From assembly GCF_002163625.1 (NCBI RefSeq), contig NZ_CP020892.1, forward strand, positions 1,178,001 to 1,242,000: a DNA stretch of 64,000 nt, written 5' to 3'. Origin of the DNA: Pseudomonas sp. M30-35 (GTDB lineage Bacteria > Pseudomonadota > Gammaproteobacteria > Pseudomonadales > Pseudomonadaceae). The position numbers and the translations under genes are program-made. Numbering within the stretch: position 1 is the stretch's first letter; every line of letters starts with the position of its first letter. Positions 25,706 through 35,239 of this stretch are shown here, piece by piece. The notes below the pieces were generated by a model. It saw only the letters and a list, made by a program, of their open reading frames with translations, made no database searches and had not been told where the DNA came from.

Positions 25706-26986
25706 ATGGCCTTTATTGCCCTCGGTATTAACCATAAAACCGCTTCGGTGGACGTCCGCGAACGCGTGGCTTTCACTCCAGAGCAGGTGGTTGAGGCATT
25801 GCAGTTACTCTGCCGGGATACGGCTAGCCGCGAAGCCGCCATACTTTCGACCTGTAATCGCAGTGAACTTTACATCGAGCAAGACACCCTCACATCGGAG
25901 GCGGTCCTGCAGTGGTTGGCGAAATACCACAATCTAAACTTCGAAGACCTGCGCGCCTGTGCTTATATTCATGAAAATGATGCGGCAGTTCGTCACATGA
26001 TGCGTGTGGCTTCTGGCCTCGACTCCATGGTTTTGGGCGAACCGCAGATTCTCGGGCAAATGAAGTCAGCATTTGCGGTCGCACGCGAGGCTGGCACGAT
26101 GGGGCCGTTGCTGGGGCGCCTGTTTCAGGCAACTTTCAGCACCGCCAAACAGGTCCGCACCGATACCACTATTGGTGAAAACCCGGTTTCCGTGGCATTT
26201 GCCGCGGTGAGCCTGGCCAAGCAGATCTTCAGTGACCTCAATCAAAGCCAAGCGTTGTTGATAGGTGCGGGTGAAACTATCAGCCTGGTCGCCCGGCACC
26301 TGCATGACCAAGGGGTTAAACGGATCGTCGTTGCCAACCGCACGTTGGAACGTGCAAGCACCTTGGCGGAACAATTTGGCGCACATGCGGTTTTGCTCTC
26401 GGACATTTCGCAGGAGCTTGCCAAAAGTGACATCGTTATCAGCTCGACCGCGAGCCAGTTACCGATTCTGGGTAAGGGCGCTGTAGAAAGCGCGCTCAAG
26501 CAGCGAAAGCACAAGCCGATTTTTATGGTTGATATCGCTGTCCCGCGGGATATTGAGCCGGAAGTTGGCGAGCTTGATGATGTTTATCTGTATACAGTTG
26601 ATGATCTGCATGAAGTCATCGCCGAGAACCTCAAGAGTCGTCAAGGTGCGGCCCAGGCAGCGGAAGAGTTGGTTTCGAGCGGTGCTGACGACTTTATGCA
26701 GCGCCTGCGAGAGCTGTCCGCTGTCGATGTGCTTAAAGCGTATCGCCAGCAGGCTGAGCGCTTGCGCGATGATGAGTTAGCTAAAGCTCAGCGGATGTTG
26801 AGCAATGGTGCCGCCGCTGAGGATGTGCTGGCACTGCTGGCGCGTGGTCTGACCAATAAATTGCTGCATGCGCCTAGCGTGCAGATGAAAAAACTGTCGG
26901 CCGACGGGCGCATTGATGCCCTGGCTGTGGCACAAGAACTCTTTGCCCTCGATGAGGGCGCGTCATCCAACAAAGGCATGCAATGA
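25706..26986 (+). CDS. hemA: Glutamyl-tRNA reductase
   Basis: 426 residues from the ATG at 25706, where [15 protein letters not shown] matches the conserved start; 27 upstream codons in the open frame are ignored. Catalytic Cys in [29 protein letters not shown] loop LLIGAGETI, and a C-terminal dimerisation helix. It reduces Glu-tRNA to glutamate-1-semialdehyde, the first step of haem synthesis. It overlaps prfA by four bases. Confidence 0.97.
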   Translation: MAFIALGINHKTASVDVRERVAFTPEQVVEALQLLCRDTASREAAILSTCNRSELYIEQDTLTSEAVLQWLAKYHNLNFEDLRACAYIHENDAAVRHMMRVASGLDSMVLGEPQILGQMKSAFAVAREAGTMGPLLGRLFQATFSTAKQVRTDTTIGENPVSVAFAAVSLAKQIFSDLNQSQALLIGAGETISLVARHLHDQGVKRIVVANRTLERASTLAEQFGAHAVLLSDISQELAKSDIVISSTASQLPILGKGAVESALKQRKHKPIFMVDIAVPRDIEPEVGELDDVYLYTVDDLHEVIAENLKSRQGAAQAAEELVSSGADDFMQRLRELSAVDVLKAYRQQAERLRDDELAKAQRMLSNGAAAEDVLALLARGLTNKLLHAPSVQMKKLSADGRIDALAVAQELFALDEGASSNKGMQ

Positions 26987-28065
26987 AACCTTCGCTGCTC
27001 AATAAACTTGATTTGATGCAGGACCGCTTTGAGGAACTGACAGCATTGCTTGGCGATGCTGAAGTGATCAGCAATCAATCGCAATTTCGCGCCTATTCCA
27101 AGGAATATGCCGAGATCGAGCCGGTAAATAAAACCTTTAGCGAGTTTCGTAAAGTTCTGGCTGACCTCGAAAGCGCTCAGGCGCTGTTGAAAGACAGCGA
27201 TCCGGATATGCGTGAAATGGCTGAAGAAGAAGTCGCCGAAGCCAAAGAGCAGCTGGTTAAGCTCGAAGGTGACTTGCAGCGCATGTTGCTGCCTAAAGAC
27301 CCCAACGATGACCGTAACGTGTTCCTGGAAGTACGCGCGGGCACCGGTGGTGATGAAGCGGCGATCTTCTCCGGCGACCTGTTTCGCATGTATTCGCGTT
27401 ATGCCGAACGTCGTGGCTGGCGGGTTGAGATTCTCTCCGCCAACGAAGGCGAGCACGGCGGTTACAAAGAAGTTATCGCGCGTATCGAAGGTGACAACGT
27501 ATACAGCAAGCTCAAGTTCGAGTCGGGTGCGCACCGCGTGCAACGTGTCCCTGAGACTGAGTCCCAAGGCCGCGTGCATACCTCCGCCTGTACCGTTGCA
27601 GTGTTACCTGAGCCGGACGAGCAAGCTGAAATTAATATCAATCCTGCCGATTTGCGTGTGGATACCTATCGCTCATCAGGCGCGGGTGGTCAGCACGTCA
27701 ACACCACCGACTCCGCAATTCGTATTACCCACATCCCGACGGGAACCGTGGTGGAGTGTCAGGAAGAACGTTCGCAACACAAGAACCGGGCCAAAGCCAT
27801 GTCATGGTTGGCTGCCAAGCTGAAAGATCAGCAAGACGCCGCTGCGCACAAAGAGATTTCCGATACGCGTAAATTGCTGGTGGGTTCGGGCGACCGCTCT
27901 GAGCGTATTCGCACTTACAACTTCCCGCAGGGGCGGGTGACCGATCATCGTATCAATCTGACCTTATACTCGCTGGCTGAAGTCATGGCGGGCGGAGTTG
28001 ATGCGGTAATTGAGCCACTGCTAGCCGAGTATCAAGCGGATCAGTTAGCTGCGCTGGGTGACTGA
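26983..28065 (+). CDS. prfA: Peptide chain release factor 1
   Basis: 360 residues. The GGQ motif is in [15 protein letters not shown] and the codon-reading PET motif in [13 protein letters not shown]. It releases peptides at UAA and UAG. ATG overlaps the hemA stop; prmC, whose product methylates the GGQ Gln, follows after about 130 bases. Confidence 0.98.
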   Translation: MKPSLLNKLDLMQDRFEELTALLGDAEVISNQSQFRAYSKEYAEIEPVNKTFSEFRKVLADLESAQALLKDSDPDMREMAEEEVAEAKEQLVKLEGDLQRMLLPKDPNDDRNVFLEVRAGTGGDEAAIFSGDLFRMYSRYAERRGWRVEILSANEGEHGGYKEVIARIEGDNVYSKLKFESGAHRVQRVPETESQGRVHTSACTVAVLPEPDEQAEININPADLRVDTYRSSGAGGQHVNTTDSAIRITHIPTGTVVECQEERSQHKNRAKAMSWLAAKLKDQQDAAAHKEISDTRKLLVGSGDRSERIRTYNFPQGRVTDHRINLTLYSLAEVMAGGVDAVIEPLLAEYQADQLAALGD

Positions 28066-28197
28066 TTCAACCCGCGCTCGTTGCCCGAGTCGCAGGCGAT
28101 GGTTGTGAGTAACAGCACAGCCGCAGTCTGCGAGCGTTAACACCCACGGCTCGGCGCGCTACTCTATATGACCTTTGCCTAAGCCGACTTTTAACCC

Positions 28198-29031
28198 ATG
28201 CCGACGATCCAAGCGCTACTCAGCAACACAGAGCTGCCGGACTCCCCAAGTGCCCGGTTAGATGTTGAGTTATTGCTGGCGCATGTGCTGGGTAAATCGC
28301 GCAGCTACTTGCATACGTGGGCCGATAAGGCCTTGAGCGATGAACAACTCGAACAGTTTGCAGCGGCAATCAAGCGGCGCCAAGCCGGCGAGCCGGTGGC
28401 TTATATACTTGGCCAGCAAGGTTTCTGGAGCCTTGAGCTGGAAGTCGCGCCGCATACTCTGATCCCTCGCCCCGACACTGAATTACTGGTTGAAACAGCA
28501 TTGCAGTTGATCGCTGCAACGCCCGCCAGCGTGCTCGATTTAGGTACCGGCACCGGCGCAATCGCGCTTGCATTGGCATCAGAGCGCCCGGCATGGCGGG
28601 TCAGTGGCGTTGACCGGGTGCCGCAAGCGATTGAGTTGGCAGAGCGTAATCGCAGTCGCTTAAAGCTTGGGAATGCACAGTTCTTGCTCAGTCATTGGTT
28701 TGACGCGATCAGCGATCAGCGCTATCAGATGATTGTCAGTAACCCGCCGTATATCGCGGCGGGCGATCAACACCTGAGCCAAGGTGATGTACGTTTCGAG
28801 CCGAACAGCGCACTGGTTGCAGGTGATGATGGTCTCGACGATATTCGTTTGATCATTGAGCAAGCGCCACATCACCTCAACGCTCAAGGCTGGCTTTTGC
28901 TTGAGCATGGCTACGATCAAGCCGCAGCAGTGTGCGCGCTGTTGAGCGAGCGCGGATTTAACCAAGTTGAAAGTCGTCGCGACTTGGGCGGCCATCAACG
29001 CATCAGTATTGGACGTTTTGATCATGAGTGA
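28198..29031 (+). CDS. prmC: Release-factor glutamine methyltransferase
   Basis: 277 residues. N-terminal helical domain, SAM loop VLDLGTGTGAIALALA and catalytic NPPY (VSNPPYIAAG). It methylates the GGQ glutamine of RF1 and RF2. It overlaps the moeB start by 8 bases. Confidence 0.97.
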   Translation: MPTIQALLSNTELPDSPSARLDVELLLAHVLGKSRSYLHTWADKALSDEQLEQFAAAIKRRQAGEPVAYILGQQGFWSLELEVAPHTLIPRPDTELLVETALQLIAATPASVLDLGTGTGAIALALASERPAWRVSGVDRVPQAIELAERNRSRLKLGNAQFLLSHWFDAISDQRYQMIVSNPPYIAAGDQHLSQGDVRFEPNSALVAGDDGLDDIRLIIEQAPHHLNAQGWLLLEHGYDQAAAVCALLSERGFNQVESRRDLGGHQRISIGRFDHE

Positions 29032-29821
29032 ACGCGCCGGTTTTTACGACGAGCTCAGCGACGAAGAGTTACTGCGCTACAGCCGACAGATTCTTGTTCA
29101 GCAGATAGATGTTGCCGGTCAATTACGCCTAAAAAATAGTCGGGTGCTGATCATCGGGGTTGGCGGGCTGGGTTCGCCGGTTGCGCTGTATCTGGCGGCG
29201 GCTGGCGTTGGCGAGCTGCATTTGGCCGACTTCGATACGGTTGATCTGAGCAACTTGCAGCGCCAGATCGCTCACGACAGCTTGAGTGTTGGTCAGGCCA
29301 AGGTTGACTCAGCCGCCGCGCGACTCAAGGCGATCAACCCGCTGATCAAGCTGCAATTACAGCGCACAGCCATGGATCAAGACTCACTGGGCAGCGCTGT
29401 GGCCGCAGTCGATGTGGTGCTTGATTGCTCGGATAATTTCACCACGCGAGAAGCGGTTAACGCCGCCTGTGTGGCCAACAAAATACCGCTGGTAAGTGGC
29501 GCCGCTATTCGCCTTGAAGGGCAGTTGTCGGTGTTTGATCCGCGCAACGACAGCAGTCCTTGTTACCACTGCCTGTACGGCCATGGTAGCGAAGCTGAAT
29601 TAACCTGTAGTGAAGCCGGTGTGGTCGGTCCATTGGTTGGTTTGGTCGGTAGCCTGCAAGCGCTTGAGGCCTTGAAGCTGTTGGTGGGTTTTGGTGAGCC
29701 AATGGTTGGCCGCTTGTTACTGATAGATGCCCTGGGCTCGCGTTTCCGTGAGCTGCGGGTTAAGCGCGACCCCGCTTGCAGCGTCTGCTCAGGCACTGAT
29801 CAACAGGTCGCGCATGAGTAA
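29024..29821 (+). CDS. moeB: Molybdopterin-synthase adenylyltransferase MoeB/ThiF-type
   Basis: 265 residues from the ATG at 29024 inside the end of prmC; the longer frame from 28967 is prmC shadow. [16 protein letters not shown] start, ATP loop [25 protein letters not shown], and two zinc Cys pairs (CYHC, CSVC). It adenylates the C-terminal Gly of MoaD or a related sulphur carrier. Confidence 0.93.
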   Translation: MSERAGFYDELSDEELLRYSRQILVQQIDVAGQLRLKNSRVLIIGVGGLGSPVALYLAAAGVGELHLADFDTVDLSNLQRQIAHDSLSVGQAKVDSAAARLKAINPLIKLQLQRTAMDQDSLGSAVAAVDVVLDCSDNFTTREAVNAACVANKIPLVSGAAIRLEGQLSVFDPRNDSSPCYHCLYGHGSEAELTCSEAGVVGPLVGLVGSLQALEALKLLVGFGEPMVGRLLLIDALGSRFRELRVKRDPACSVCSGTDQQVAHE

Positions 29822-30620
29822 GTTGGCGATCAATAAAAATGCGCCTGTCGGGGTATTTGATTCAGGTGTCGGCGGGCTGTCTGTTTGGGCTGAGATTCGT
29901 CAGCTATTACCCAATGAATCATTGCTCTACGTCGCCGACAGCGCACATGTGCCCTATGGTGAGAAAAGCCCGGAATTCATTCGTCAGCGTTGCCGCGAAA
30001 TTGCCCAGTTCTTGTTAGGTCAAGGCGCCAAGGCGTTGGTGCTGGCCTGCAATACCGCGACGGTTGCGGGGGCGGCTGATTTGCGCGAGCTCTATCCAGA
30101 CCTACCTATTGTCGGCATGGAGCCTGCGGTCAAGCCGGCGGCAGCAACAACCCGTTCAGGTGTGGTCGGTGTGTTGGCAACTACCGGCACACTCAAGAGC
30201 GCAAAGTTTGCAGCCTTGCTTGATCGTTTTGCCGCCGATGTTCGGGTGGTGACCCAGCCGTGTCCTGGTTTGGTTGAGCAAATAGAAGCGGGTGATCTAA
30301 ACGGCCCAGTCACTCGTGCTTTGCTTGAGCGTTATGTCGAGCCGTTATTGGCTGCGGGTTGCGACACGCTGATTTTGGGCTGCACTCATTATCCATTTAT
30401 CAAGCCGTTACTTCGCGAGTTGGTCCCTATAGATGTCAACTTGATTGATACCGGAGCTGCTGTTGCTAAACAATTGCAACGTTTATTGATAGAGCGCAAT
30501 TTACTTATTGGGCCTTCTGATGTTAAACAGCGTTTCTGGTGCAGTGCAGACCCGCAGAAAATGCAGGCGGTGTTGCCTGCACTTGGGATGGATAACGCTG
30601 AGGTTACTGCGTTTACATAA
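29814..30620 (+). CDS. murI: Glutamate racemase
   Basis: 268 residues from the ATG at 29814, overlapping moeB by 8 bases; the frame open from 29727 is inside moe[14 protein letters not shown] start, catalytic Cys in ACNTAT and in GCTHYP. It supplies D-glutamate for peptidoglycan. Confidence 0.96.
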   Translation: MSKLAINKNAPVGVFDSGVGGLSVWAEIRQLLPNESLLYVADSAHVPYGEKSPEFIRQRCREIAQFLLGQGAKALVLACNTATVAGAADLRELYPDLPIVGMEPAVKPAAATTRSGVVGVLATTGTLKSAKFAALLDRFAADVRVVTQPCPGLVEQIEAGDLNGPVTRALLERYVEPLLAAGCDTLILGCTHYPFIKPLLRELVPIDVNLIDTGAAVAKQLQRLLIERNLLIGPSDVKQRFWCSADPQKMQAVLPALGMDNAEVTAFT

Positions 30621-30673
30621 AAATATGTTGGCCTAGTGAGTAGGACTCACGTACACATAGGAAAAAGGAAGGT

Positions 30674-31192
30674 ATGAAAAAAGTTATTACTTTGGTTGCA
30701 GCAGCCATTGTTGTGTCGGGGGGCGCTAGCAATGCGGCACAAGCTGCGGACTTTAGTTTTTCTGTAGGTCAAACCAGCGAATCAACTACAACCTACCGTT
30801 TTGGTACCCAGTTTGACTTCAATAAAAGCTGGCTACAAAGCGATGTTGGGCGCTTAACAGGTTACTGGGATGGTGCATACACGTACTGGGATGGTGATGA
30901 CACTTCAAGCAATCACAGCATCTCGCTGGCTCCTGTGTTTGTTTACGAGTTCGCGGGTGAAAACTTTCGACCTTATGTCGAGGCCGGTATTGGCATCGCG
31001 TTTTTTTCCAGCACGGAAATTGAAAATAACGATTTGAGCACCTCGTTTCAGTTCGAAGACCGTATCGGTGCAGGCGTACGTTTTGCTAACCAGGAAGTTG
31101 GTATCAGGGCTATTCACTATTCCAACGCCGGGATCAAGAATCCTAACGATGGGGTTGAGTCCTATGCGTTGCATTACCGTCTGAGCTTCTAA
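30674..31192 (+). CDS. pagL: Lipid A 3-O-deacylase PagL
   Basis: 172 residues. Signal peptide ending in AAQAA, then an eight-strand outer-membrane barrel. The catalytic triad reads H148-x-S150...E162 in IHYSNAGIKNPNDGVES, with the same spacing as His126, Ser128 and Glu140 of P. aeruginosa PagL. The protein ends in Phe as barrels do. It removes the 3-position acyl chain from lipid A. The terminator follows at 31206. Confidence 0.93.
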   Translation: MKKVITLVAAAIVVSGGASNAAQAADFSFSVGQTSESTTTYRFGTQFDFNKSWLQSDVGRLTGYWDGAYTYWDGDDTSSNHSISLAPVFVYEFAGENFRPYVEAGIGIAFFSSTEIENNDLSTSFQFEDRIGAGVRFANQEVGIRAIHYSNAGIKNPNDGVESYALHYRLSF

Positions 31193-31205
31193 ACGGCTTT
31201 TAAAT

Positions 31206-31232
31206 AACAACGCCGGCAATGGCCGGTGTTGT
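31206..31232 (+). terminator. Terminator after pagL
   Basis: AACAACGCCGGC / GCCGGTGTTGTT hairpin with short loop, ending in TTT. It also lies at the end of the convergent gene at 31250. Confidence 0.75.
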
Positions 31233-31249
31233 TTCAGCGGTATGTTGTT

Positions 31250-31579
31250 TTAGCGGTAAATAGTCGCCATGCCGCGCCGCTCTTCAATGCATTCCGCCGA
31301 GGCCATTTCAAACTCTCGGCAAATCAAGGGGCGGTTCTGATAAATGCTGCAGCGCATGCTGTCGCGGTCCAGCGCTGCGCACCAGCCGTCATCCAAGCGC
31401 AACATCACCTCACCACCCCAATCATCCGTGCTGATATAGCGCTCGGGAACGCCAGTGTCGGTGATCAACATGACTTCCAGCTGACAACAACATGCTGCGC
31501 AATTAGAGCAAGCCACCGCCTCAGCATCTGGCGTTTGTGGCTGCAATTGTGTCAGTGGTATCTGAGAAGAATCGGTCAT
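31250..31579 (-). CDS. YkgJ-family cysteine-cluster protein
   Basis: 109 residues. Cys-rich core: CSNCAACC near residues 24-31, then WCAALDRDSMRCSIYQNRPLICREF, the UPF0153/YkgJ zinc- or iron-binding pattern. Function unknown. It is convergent with pagL. Confidence 0.85.
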   Translation of the reverse strand: MTDSSQIPLTQLQPQTPDAEAVACSNCAACCCQLEVMLITDTGVPERYISTDDWGGEVMLRLDDGWCAALDRDSMRCSIYQNRPLICREFEMASAECIEERRGMATIYR

Positions 31580-31616
31580 GCGTGGCAGTGTACGTCAGCC
31601 AGAATATTTTGGTGGG

Positions 31617-32144
31617 CTAAGCCGATCGACGCATACGCACAGCTTGCTCGTACTGCACACGATAAAGTTTGGCAAACGCATGCAGCAGCGGCATTACCAC
31701 TGCCCAGATCAGGGCCAGAAGGAGCATGCTGGGTACAATGCCGAGCGGTAAGCGCACGTCAGCGATCTGCGCGCCCGCGTAGTACGACAAAGGCCCTGCA
31801 ATTGCGCCCAGCAGGCTGGCACGCCACCAGGGTTTAGCTGTCCATGCCAGGCAATGGTTAAGCGTGCTGGCGAGCAATATCCAGAGCAGCGCTAGCCACA
31901 GCGGAATCAACGTGCGCGGCTCGGAAAACTCAAACACACCGATGTTGAGCAAAAAGCTGTCGAGTGCGCTGCCCGCACAGAAAACACTGATTAACAGTTT
32001 GCCTTCTGCTGCCCAACTACTGACCCAGAAAAAATGCACCGCCAAAATGCCCACCACAAGCAGTAACCATAAGCTGTCGCCGGTGAGTACACAGGTTAGC
32101 CAGCCAAGTTGAAAGAGTAGGGCGTTGACGATCAGTTTAGGCAT
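31617..32144 (-). CDS. DUF2878 membrane protein
   Basis: 175 residues from the ATG at 32144, which overlaps the cfa remnant stop by 8 bases; the longer frame is cfa shadow. About six membrane helices and Trp-rich loops (FFWVSSWAAEGKLLISVF) match DUF2878. In many gammaproteobacteria it ends the operon of photolyase, NTF2-like, SDR, FAD oxidoreductase, DUF1365 and cfa-like genes, and that is its place here. Confidence 0.8.
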   Translation of the reverse strand: MPKLIVNALLFQLGWLTCVLTGDSLWLLLVVGILAVHFFWVSSWAAEGKLLISVFCAGSALDSFLLNIGVFEFSEPRTLIPLWLALLWILLASTLNHCLAWTAKPWWRASLLGAIAGPLSYYAGAQIADVRLPLGIVPSMLLLALIWAVVMPLLHAFAKLYRVQYEQAVRMRRSA

Positions 32145-32778
32145 TAAAGCGTCCAAGTAAGGGAGCTGGTTGCGCAGCAGGTTTTGCCAGCAGTAATTGT
32201 GCGGTACCGATGGTGCGCTCGATAAAGCCACCCTCGCAATAGCACAGGTAAAACTCCCACATACGATAGAAGTACTCATCGTAGCCGAGCTGTTCCAAAT
32301 CATGCCGCGCCTGATGCAAGTTTTCGTGCCAAAGACGCAGTGTGCGTGCGTAGTGCTGACCGAAGTCTTCCATGTGGTGCAGGTTCATATCGGTCTGGTC
32401 GGTAATGATATCGAGCATCGTGGTGATTGAGGACAGCGCACCACCGGGAAAAATGTAACGTTGAATGAAATCGACGCTGGCTTTGGCTTGCTTATAGCGT
32501 TGGTCGCGGATGGTGATTGCTTGCAGCAGCATCAACCCGTTGGGTTTGAGCAGATTGGCACACTGTTGAAAGTAGTGGCTGAGAAAGCGGTGACCGACAG
32601 CTTCAATCATTTCAATCGACACCAGTATGTCGTAGGTGCCTTGCAGGTTGCGATAGTCTTCCAGCAGCAAGGTGATGCGATCTTCCAAGCCTTGCTTCTC
32701 AATACGTCGCTTGGTGTAATCGAATTGCTCTTTGGACAACGTGGTGGTGACTTTGCAGCCGTAATGGGTCGCGGCATT
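32137..32778 (-). pseudogene. C-terminal half of a cyclopropane-fatty-acid synthase-like methyltransferase
   Basis: The frame starts abruptly with AATHYGCKVTTTLSKEQFDY, which in CfaS lies just after the SAM loop, and continues normally: SIEMIEAVGHRFL, IFPGGALSS, YARTLRLWHENL, MWEFYLCYCEGGF. About 200 N-terminal residues, including the SAM loop, are missing, so it cannot work as a methyltransferase. Directly upstream and in the same frame lie the first 22 codons of an NTF2-like gene and a TAA, so a deletion has removed everything between. A TTG at 32739 could start a short product. Confidence 0.88.
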
Positions 32779-32847
32779 TTATATCTCAAGGTTATCTTTG
32801 TTCAGCGCAGCAAAGTTACTGGCGAACGTGCGCAGGAAATCGCTCAT
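32779..32847 (-). pseudogene. First 22 codons of an NTF2/SnoaL-like gene, fused to the cfa remnant
   Basis: The ATG overlaps the phrB stop (ATGA), as the intact gene does in relatives. MSDFLRTFASNFAALNKDNL is the typical beginning of the NTF2-like protein that follows phrB; the sequence then meets a TAA and passes into cfa. The fusion point is about 32779. Confidence 0.75.
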
Positions 32848-34289
32848 AAGTAGAACTCTTCAGTCGTTTTGGGCAAGTCCCTGAAAGCATTGATTGCCCG
32901 TTCACGGCTGCTTTTCAAATCAACCATCGGGCTTGGGTAATTGGCTACGCCAAACAATCCGCCGAGTGCAGATGGATCATGGATTTGTTTGCTGCTCAGC
33001 CCGTCTAACTCGGGCAGCCATTGACGAATAAATTGCCCGTCGGGGTCGAAGCGCTGTGACTGGCTGACCGGGTTGAATATGCGGAAATACGGCGCTGCGT
33101 CGGTGCCTGTTGATGCGCTCCATTGCCAACCACCATTATTCGCCGCGAGGTCGCCATCAATCAGGTGGCGCATGAAGAAACGCTCGCCTTCGCGCCAGTC
33201 AATCAACAGGTTTTTGGTCAGGAACATAGCCACAACCATGCGCAGCCGGTTGTGCATCCAGCCGGTGTTGAGCAACTGACGAATCGCTGCGTCGATGATC
33301 GGAATACCGCTGCGACCTTGTTGCCACGCCTCTAAGTCTGCGGGCGCGTTGCGCCATTTCATCGTGTCAGTTTCAATCCGAAATGCGCGGTGCTTCGAGA
33401 CTCGCGGGTAACCCACCAATATGTGTTTGTAGAACTCGCGCCACAGCAGCTCGTTGATCCACGTCGTCGCTCCGGCATTGCCGCTGTCTAACTCGCCGCG
33501 ATTAAAGCCAAGTGCGCCGTGCAGGCATTGACGTGGCGAAATTACCCCCGCTGCGAGATAGGCAGACAATTGGCTGGTGCCGGGTTTGGCCGGAATATCA
33601 CGCTGCGCTTGGTAGTCGGCAATGGACTCATCAGCAAACTCCGCTAGGCGCCTCATTGCTTCATCTTCACCGGCAGGCCAAAGCTGTTGCAGTTCTTTGG
33701 TCGGCATTGCGAAGCCGTCGACCTGCGTTGGCACGTGATCCGCCTGTATCGGCAAGGGCGATTGCGCGTCAGGCTTGGCGATCCGCTGCGGAACATGGTC
33801 GTGCAGACGCTGGTAACAAACCTTGCGAAACTGGCTGAAAACCTGAAAGTAGGTGCCGGTTTTAGTCAGCACGCTGCCCGGTTGGAAAAACAGCTGGTCC
33901 AGGTGGCTGTGTAGATTTACCCCTTGATCGTCCAGCGTGAGCGCAACCTGACTGTCGCGCTGGCTTTCATTGAAACCATACTCTTGGTTGAGGTGTACGT
34001 CGGCGATCTCGAGTTGCTGACACAGTTTGCCAATCACCCCGGCCGCTTGATCCCAGCGCTCGGCACTACGGATCAGCAAGGGCACATTGATCTTGCCCAG
34101 TTCGCGGCTCAGCTCAGTAAGATTGCGCAGCCAGAAATCAATCTTGCAAGGCGCATCATCGTGCTCTTGCCATTGAGTTGGGCTGAGCAAAAACACAGCA
34201 ACAGTCGGGCCACCAGCCATGGCGGCGGCTAAAGCGGTATTGTCGTGGACCCTGAGGTCGGTACGGAACCACATCAGCTGCAACATCAT
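32844..34289 (-). CDS. phrB: Deoxyribodipyrimidine photolyase
   Basis: 481 residues. N-terminal antenna domain (LMWFRTDLRVHDNTALAAA) and C-terminal FAD domain with WINELLWREFYKHIL, the GWMHNRLRMVVAMFLTKNL helix and DGDLAANNGGWQW. It repairs UV pyrimidine dimers using blue light. Third gene of an operon with the DUF523/DUF1722 and MerR genes (four-base overlaps), so photolyase is likely under the LitR-like regulator. Confidence 0.95.
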   Translation of the reverse strand: MMLQLMWFRTDLRVHDNTALAAAMAGGPTVAVFLLSPTQWQEHDDAPCKIDFWLRNLTELSRELGKINVPLLIRSAERWDQAAGVIGKLCQQLEIADVHLNQEYGFNESQRDSQVALTLDDQGVNLHSHLDQLFFQPGSVLTKTGTYFQVFSQFRKVCYQRLHDHVPQRIAKPDAQSPLPIQADHVPTQVDGFAMPTKELQQLWPAGEDEAMRRLAEFADESIADYQAQRDIPAKPGTSQLSAYLAAGVISPRQCLHGALGFNRGELDSGNAGATTWINELLWREFYKHILVGYPRVSKHRAFRIETDTMKWRNAPADLEAWQQGRSGIPIIDAAIRQLLNTGWMHNRLRMVVAMFLTKNLLIDWREGERFFMRHLIDGDLAANNGGWQWSASTGTDAAPYFRIFNPVSQSQRFDPDGQFIRQWLPELDGLSSKQIHDPSALGGLFGVANYPSPMVDLKSSRERAINAFRDLPKTTEEFYL

Positions 34290-35239
34290 GCATCCTCTAG
34301 CAGGTGTCGATCAGCCAGCACTTGCATGGCGATAATGGGATCAATGGCGATTGTCAGGTTGCTGTAGCGCGCACCCAGTGTTTGCAGTTCTGCGTGATGA
34401 ATGGTCACGGTTGGCCCGGTGATCAGCACTGTGCTTGCACAGCCTTCGAGCAGTGTCGGCAATTGGCTGATATTCAGTGGTTGAGTCGAGTACAGGAGCA
34501 GCGCTGACGGCCGGATATGCTCCATTGCCATGCTTAACTCAGCTTGCGGCACTGGCCAGTCAAACACTTCAACCGGGGCTTGAGCGCTACTCGCCAGCCA
34601 AGCACTGAGCCATAATCCAGGGGCCATCGGCAGGTCGGAGCAATTGACCATCAACAGTGGTTCACCGGTATGTTGCCGATTGTTGTGGTAGACGCGGGCG
34701 CCAAGTTTGCTGCGCAGCCAGGAGTAGAAAAATACCTGCTCGAGCCGTGCGCCAAATTGTCCGCGCCAGCGTTGTTCTAATTCGTTGAGTAGCGGTAACA
34801 GCAACTGGCTGCACAGCACGGTAGGCGGATACAGCGCGAGTTCGCTGTTGAATACGTCGTCGAGACGGCGCTCCGCCAGTTTGCTGACTGCCTCAAGCAA
34901 CTGCTGGCTCTTCTCTGACCACTGCGAGTCCGGCCATTGTCCATCTGCTTCAGCACGCGTCGGCACTGTGCTGTGAAGCAACACTTTGACTTGGCTAACC
35001 GAGACACCACGGTTGATCCACATCAGAATCGCTTGGATCTGGGCGATGTGTTGTTCGCTGTACAAGCGGTGACCTTTGGCGGTGCGTTGCGGCACGATCA
35101 AACCGTAACGTCGCTCCCAGGCACGCAATGTCACCGGGTTAACGCCGGTGATACGTGCCACATCGCGGATAGGCCGAAAACCCTCAGCCAGTGCTAGCTG
35201 ATATTCGTTTTCAGCGGGGGCTTGCTTGGCTTGGCTCAT
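34286..35239 (-). CDS. MerR-family regulator, LitR/CarH-like, without evident B12 ligands
   Basis: 317 residues. Residues about 15-85 are a MerR winged helix (RPIRDVARITGVNPVTLRAW, then ERRYGLIVPQRTAKGHRLYS). The rest matches the layout of the cobalamin-binding helical and Rossmann domains of CarH/LitR, but where CarH has Trp-x9-Glu-His it reads WRGQFGARLEQ, and the E-x-H-x-x-G ligand loop is absent. It therefore probably does not sense light through B12. As I recall, Pseudomonas 'class III' LitR proteins also lack it and rely on a partner LOV protein; none is visible here. It overlaps phrB and the DUF523 gene by four bases each. Confidence 0.85.
   Translation of the reverse strand: MSQAKQAPAENEYQLALAEGFRPIRDVARITGVNPVTLRAWERRYGLIVPQRTAKGHRLYSEQHIAQIQAILMWINRGVSVSQVKVLLHSTVPTRAEADGQWPDSQWSEKSQQLLEAVSKLAERRLDDVFNSELALYPPTVLCSQLLLPLLNELEQRWRGQFGARLEQVFFYSWLRSKLGARVYHNNRQHTGEPLLMVNCSDLPMAPGLWLSAWLASSAQAPVEVFDWPVPQAELSMAMEHIRPSALLLYSTQPLNISQLPTLLEGCASTVLITGPTVTIHHAELQTLGARYSNLTIAIDPIIAMQVLADRHLLEDA

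Noticed and set aside
26788..27579. 263-codon minus-strand frame across hemA and prfA
   Set aside because: It spans two certain genes in antisense and has no own start signals.
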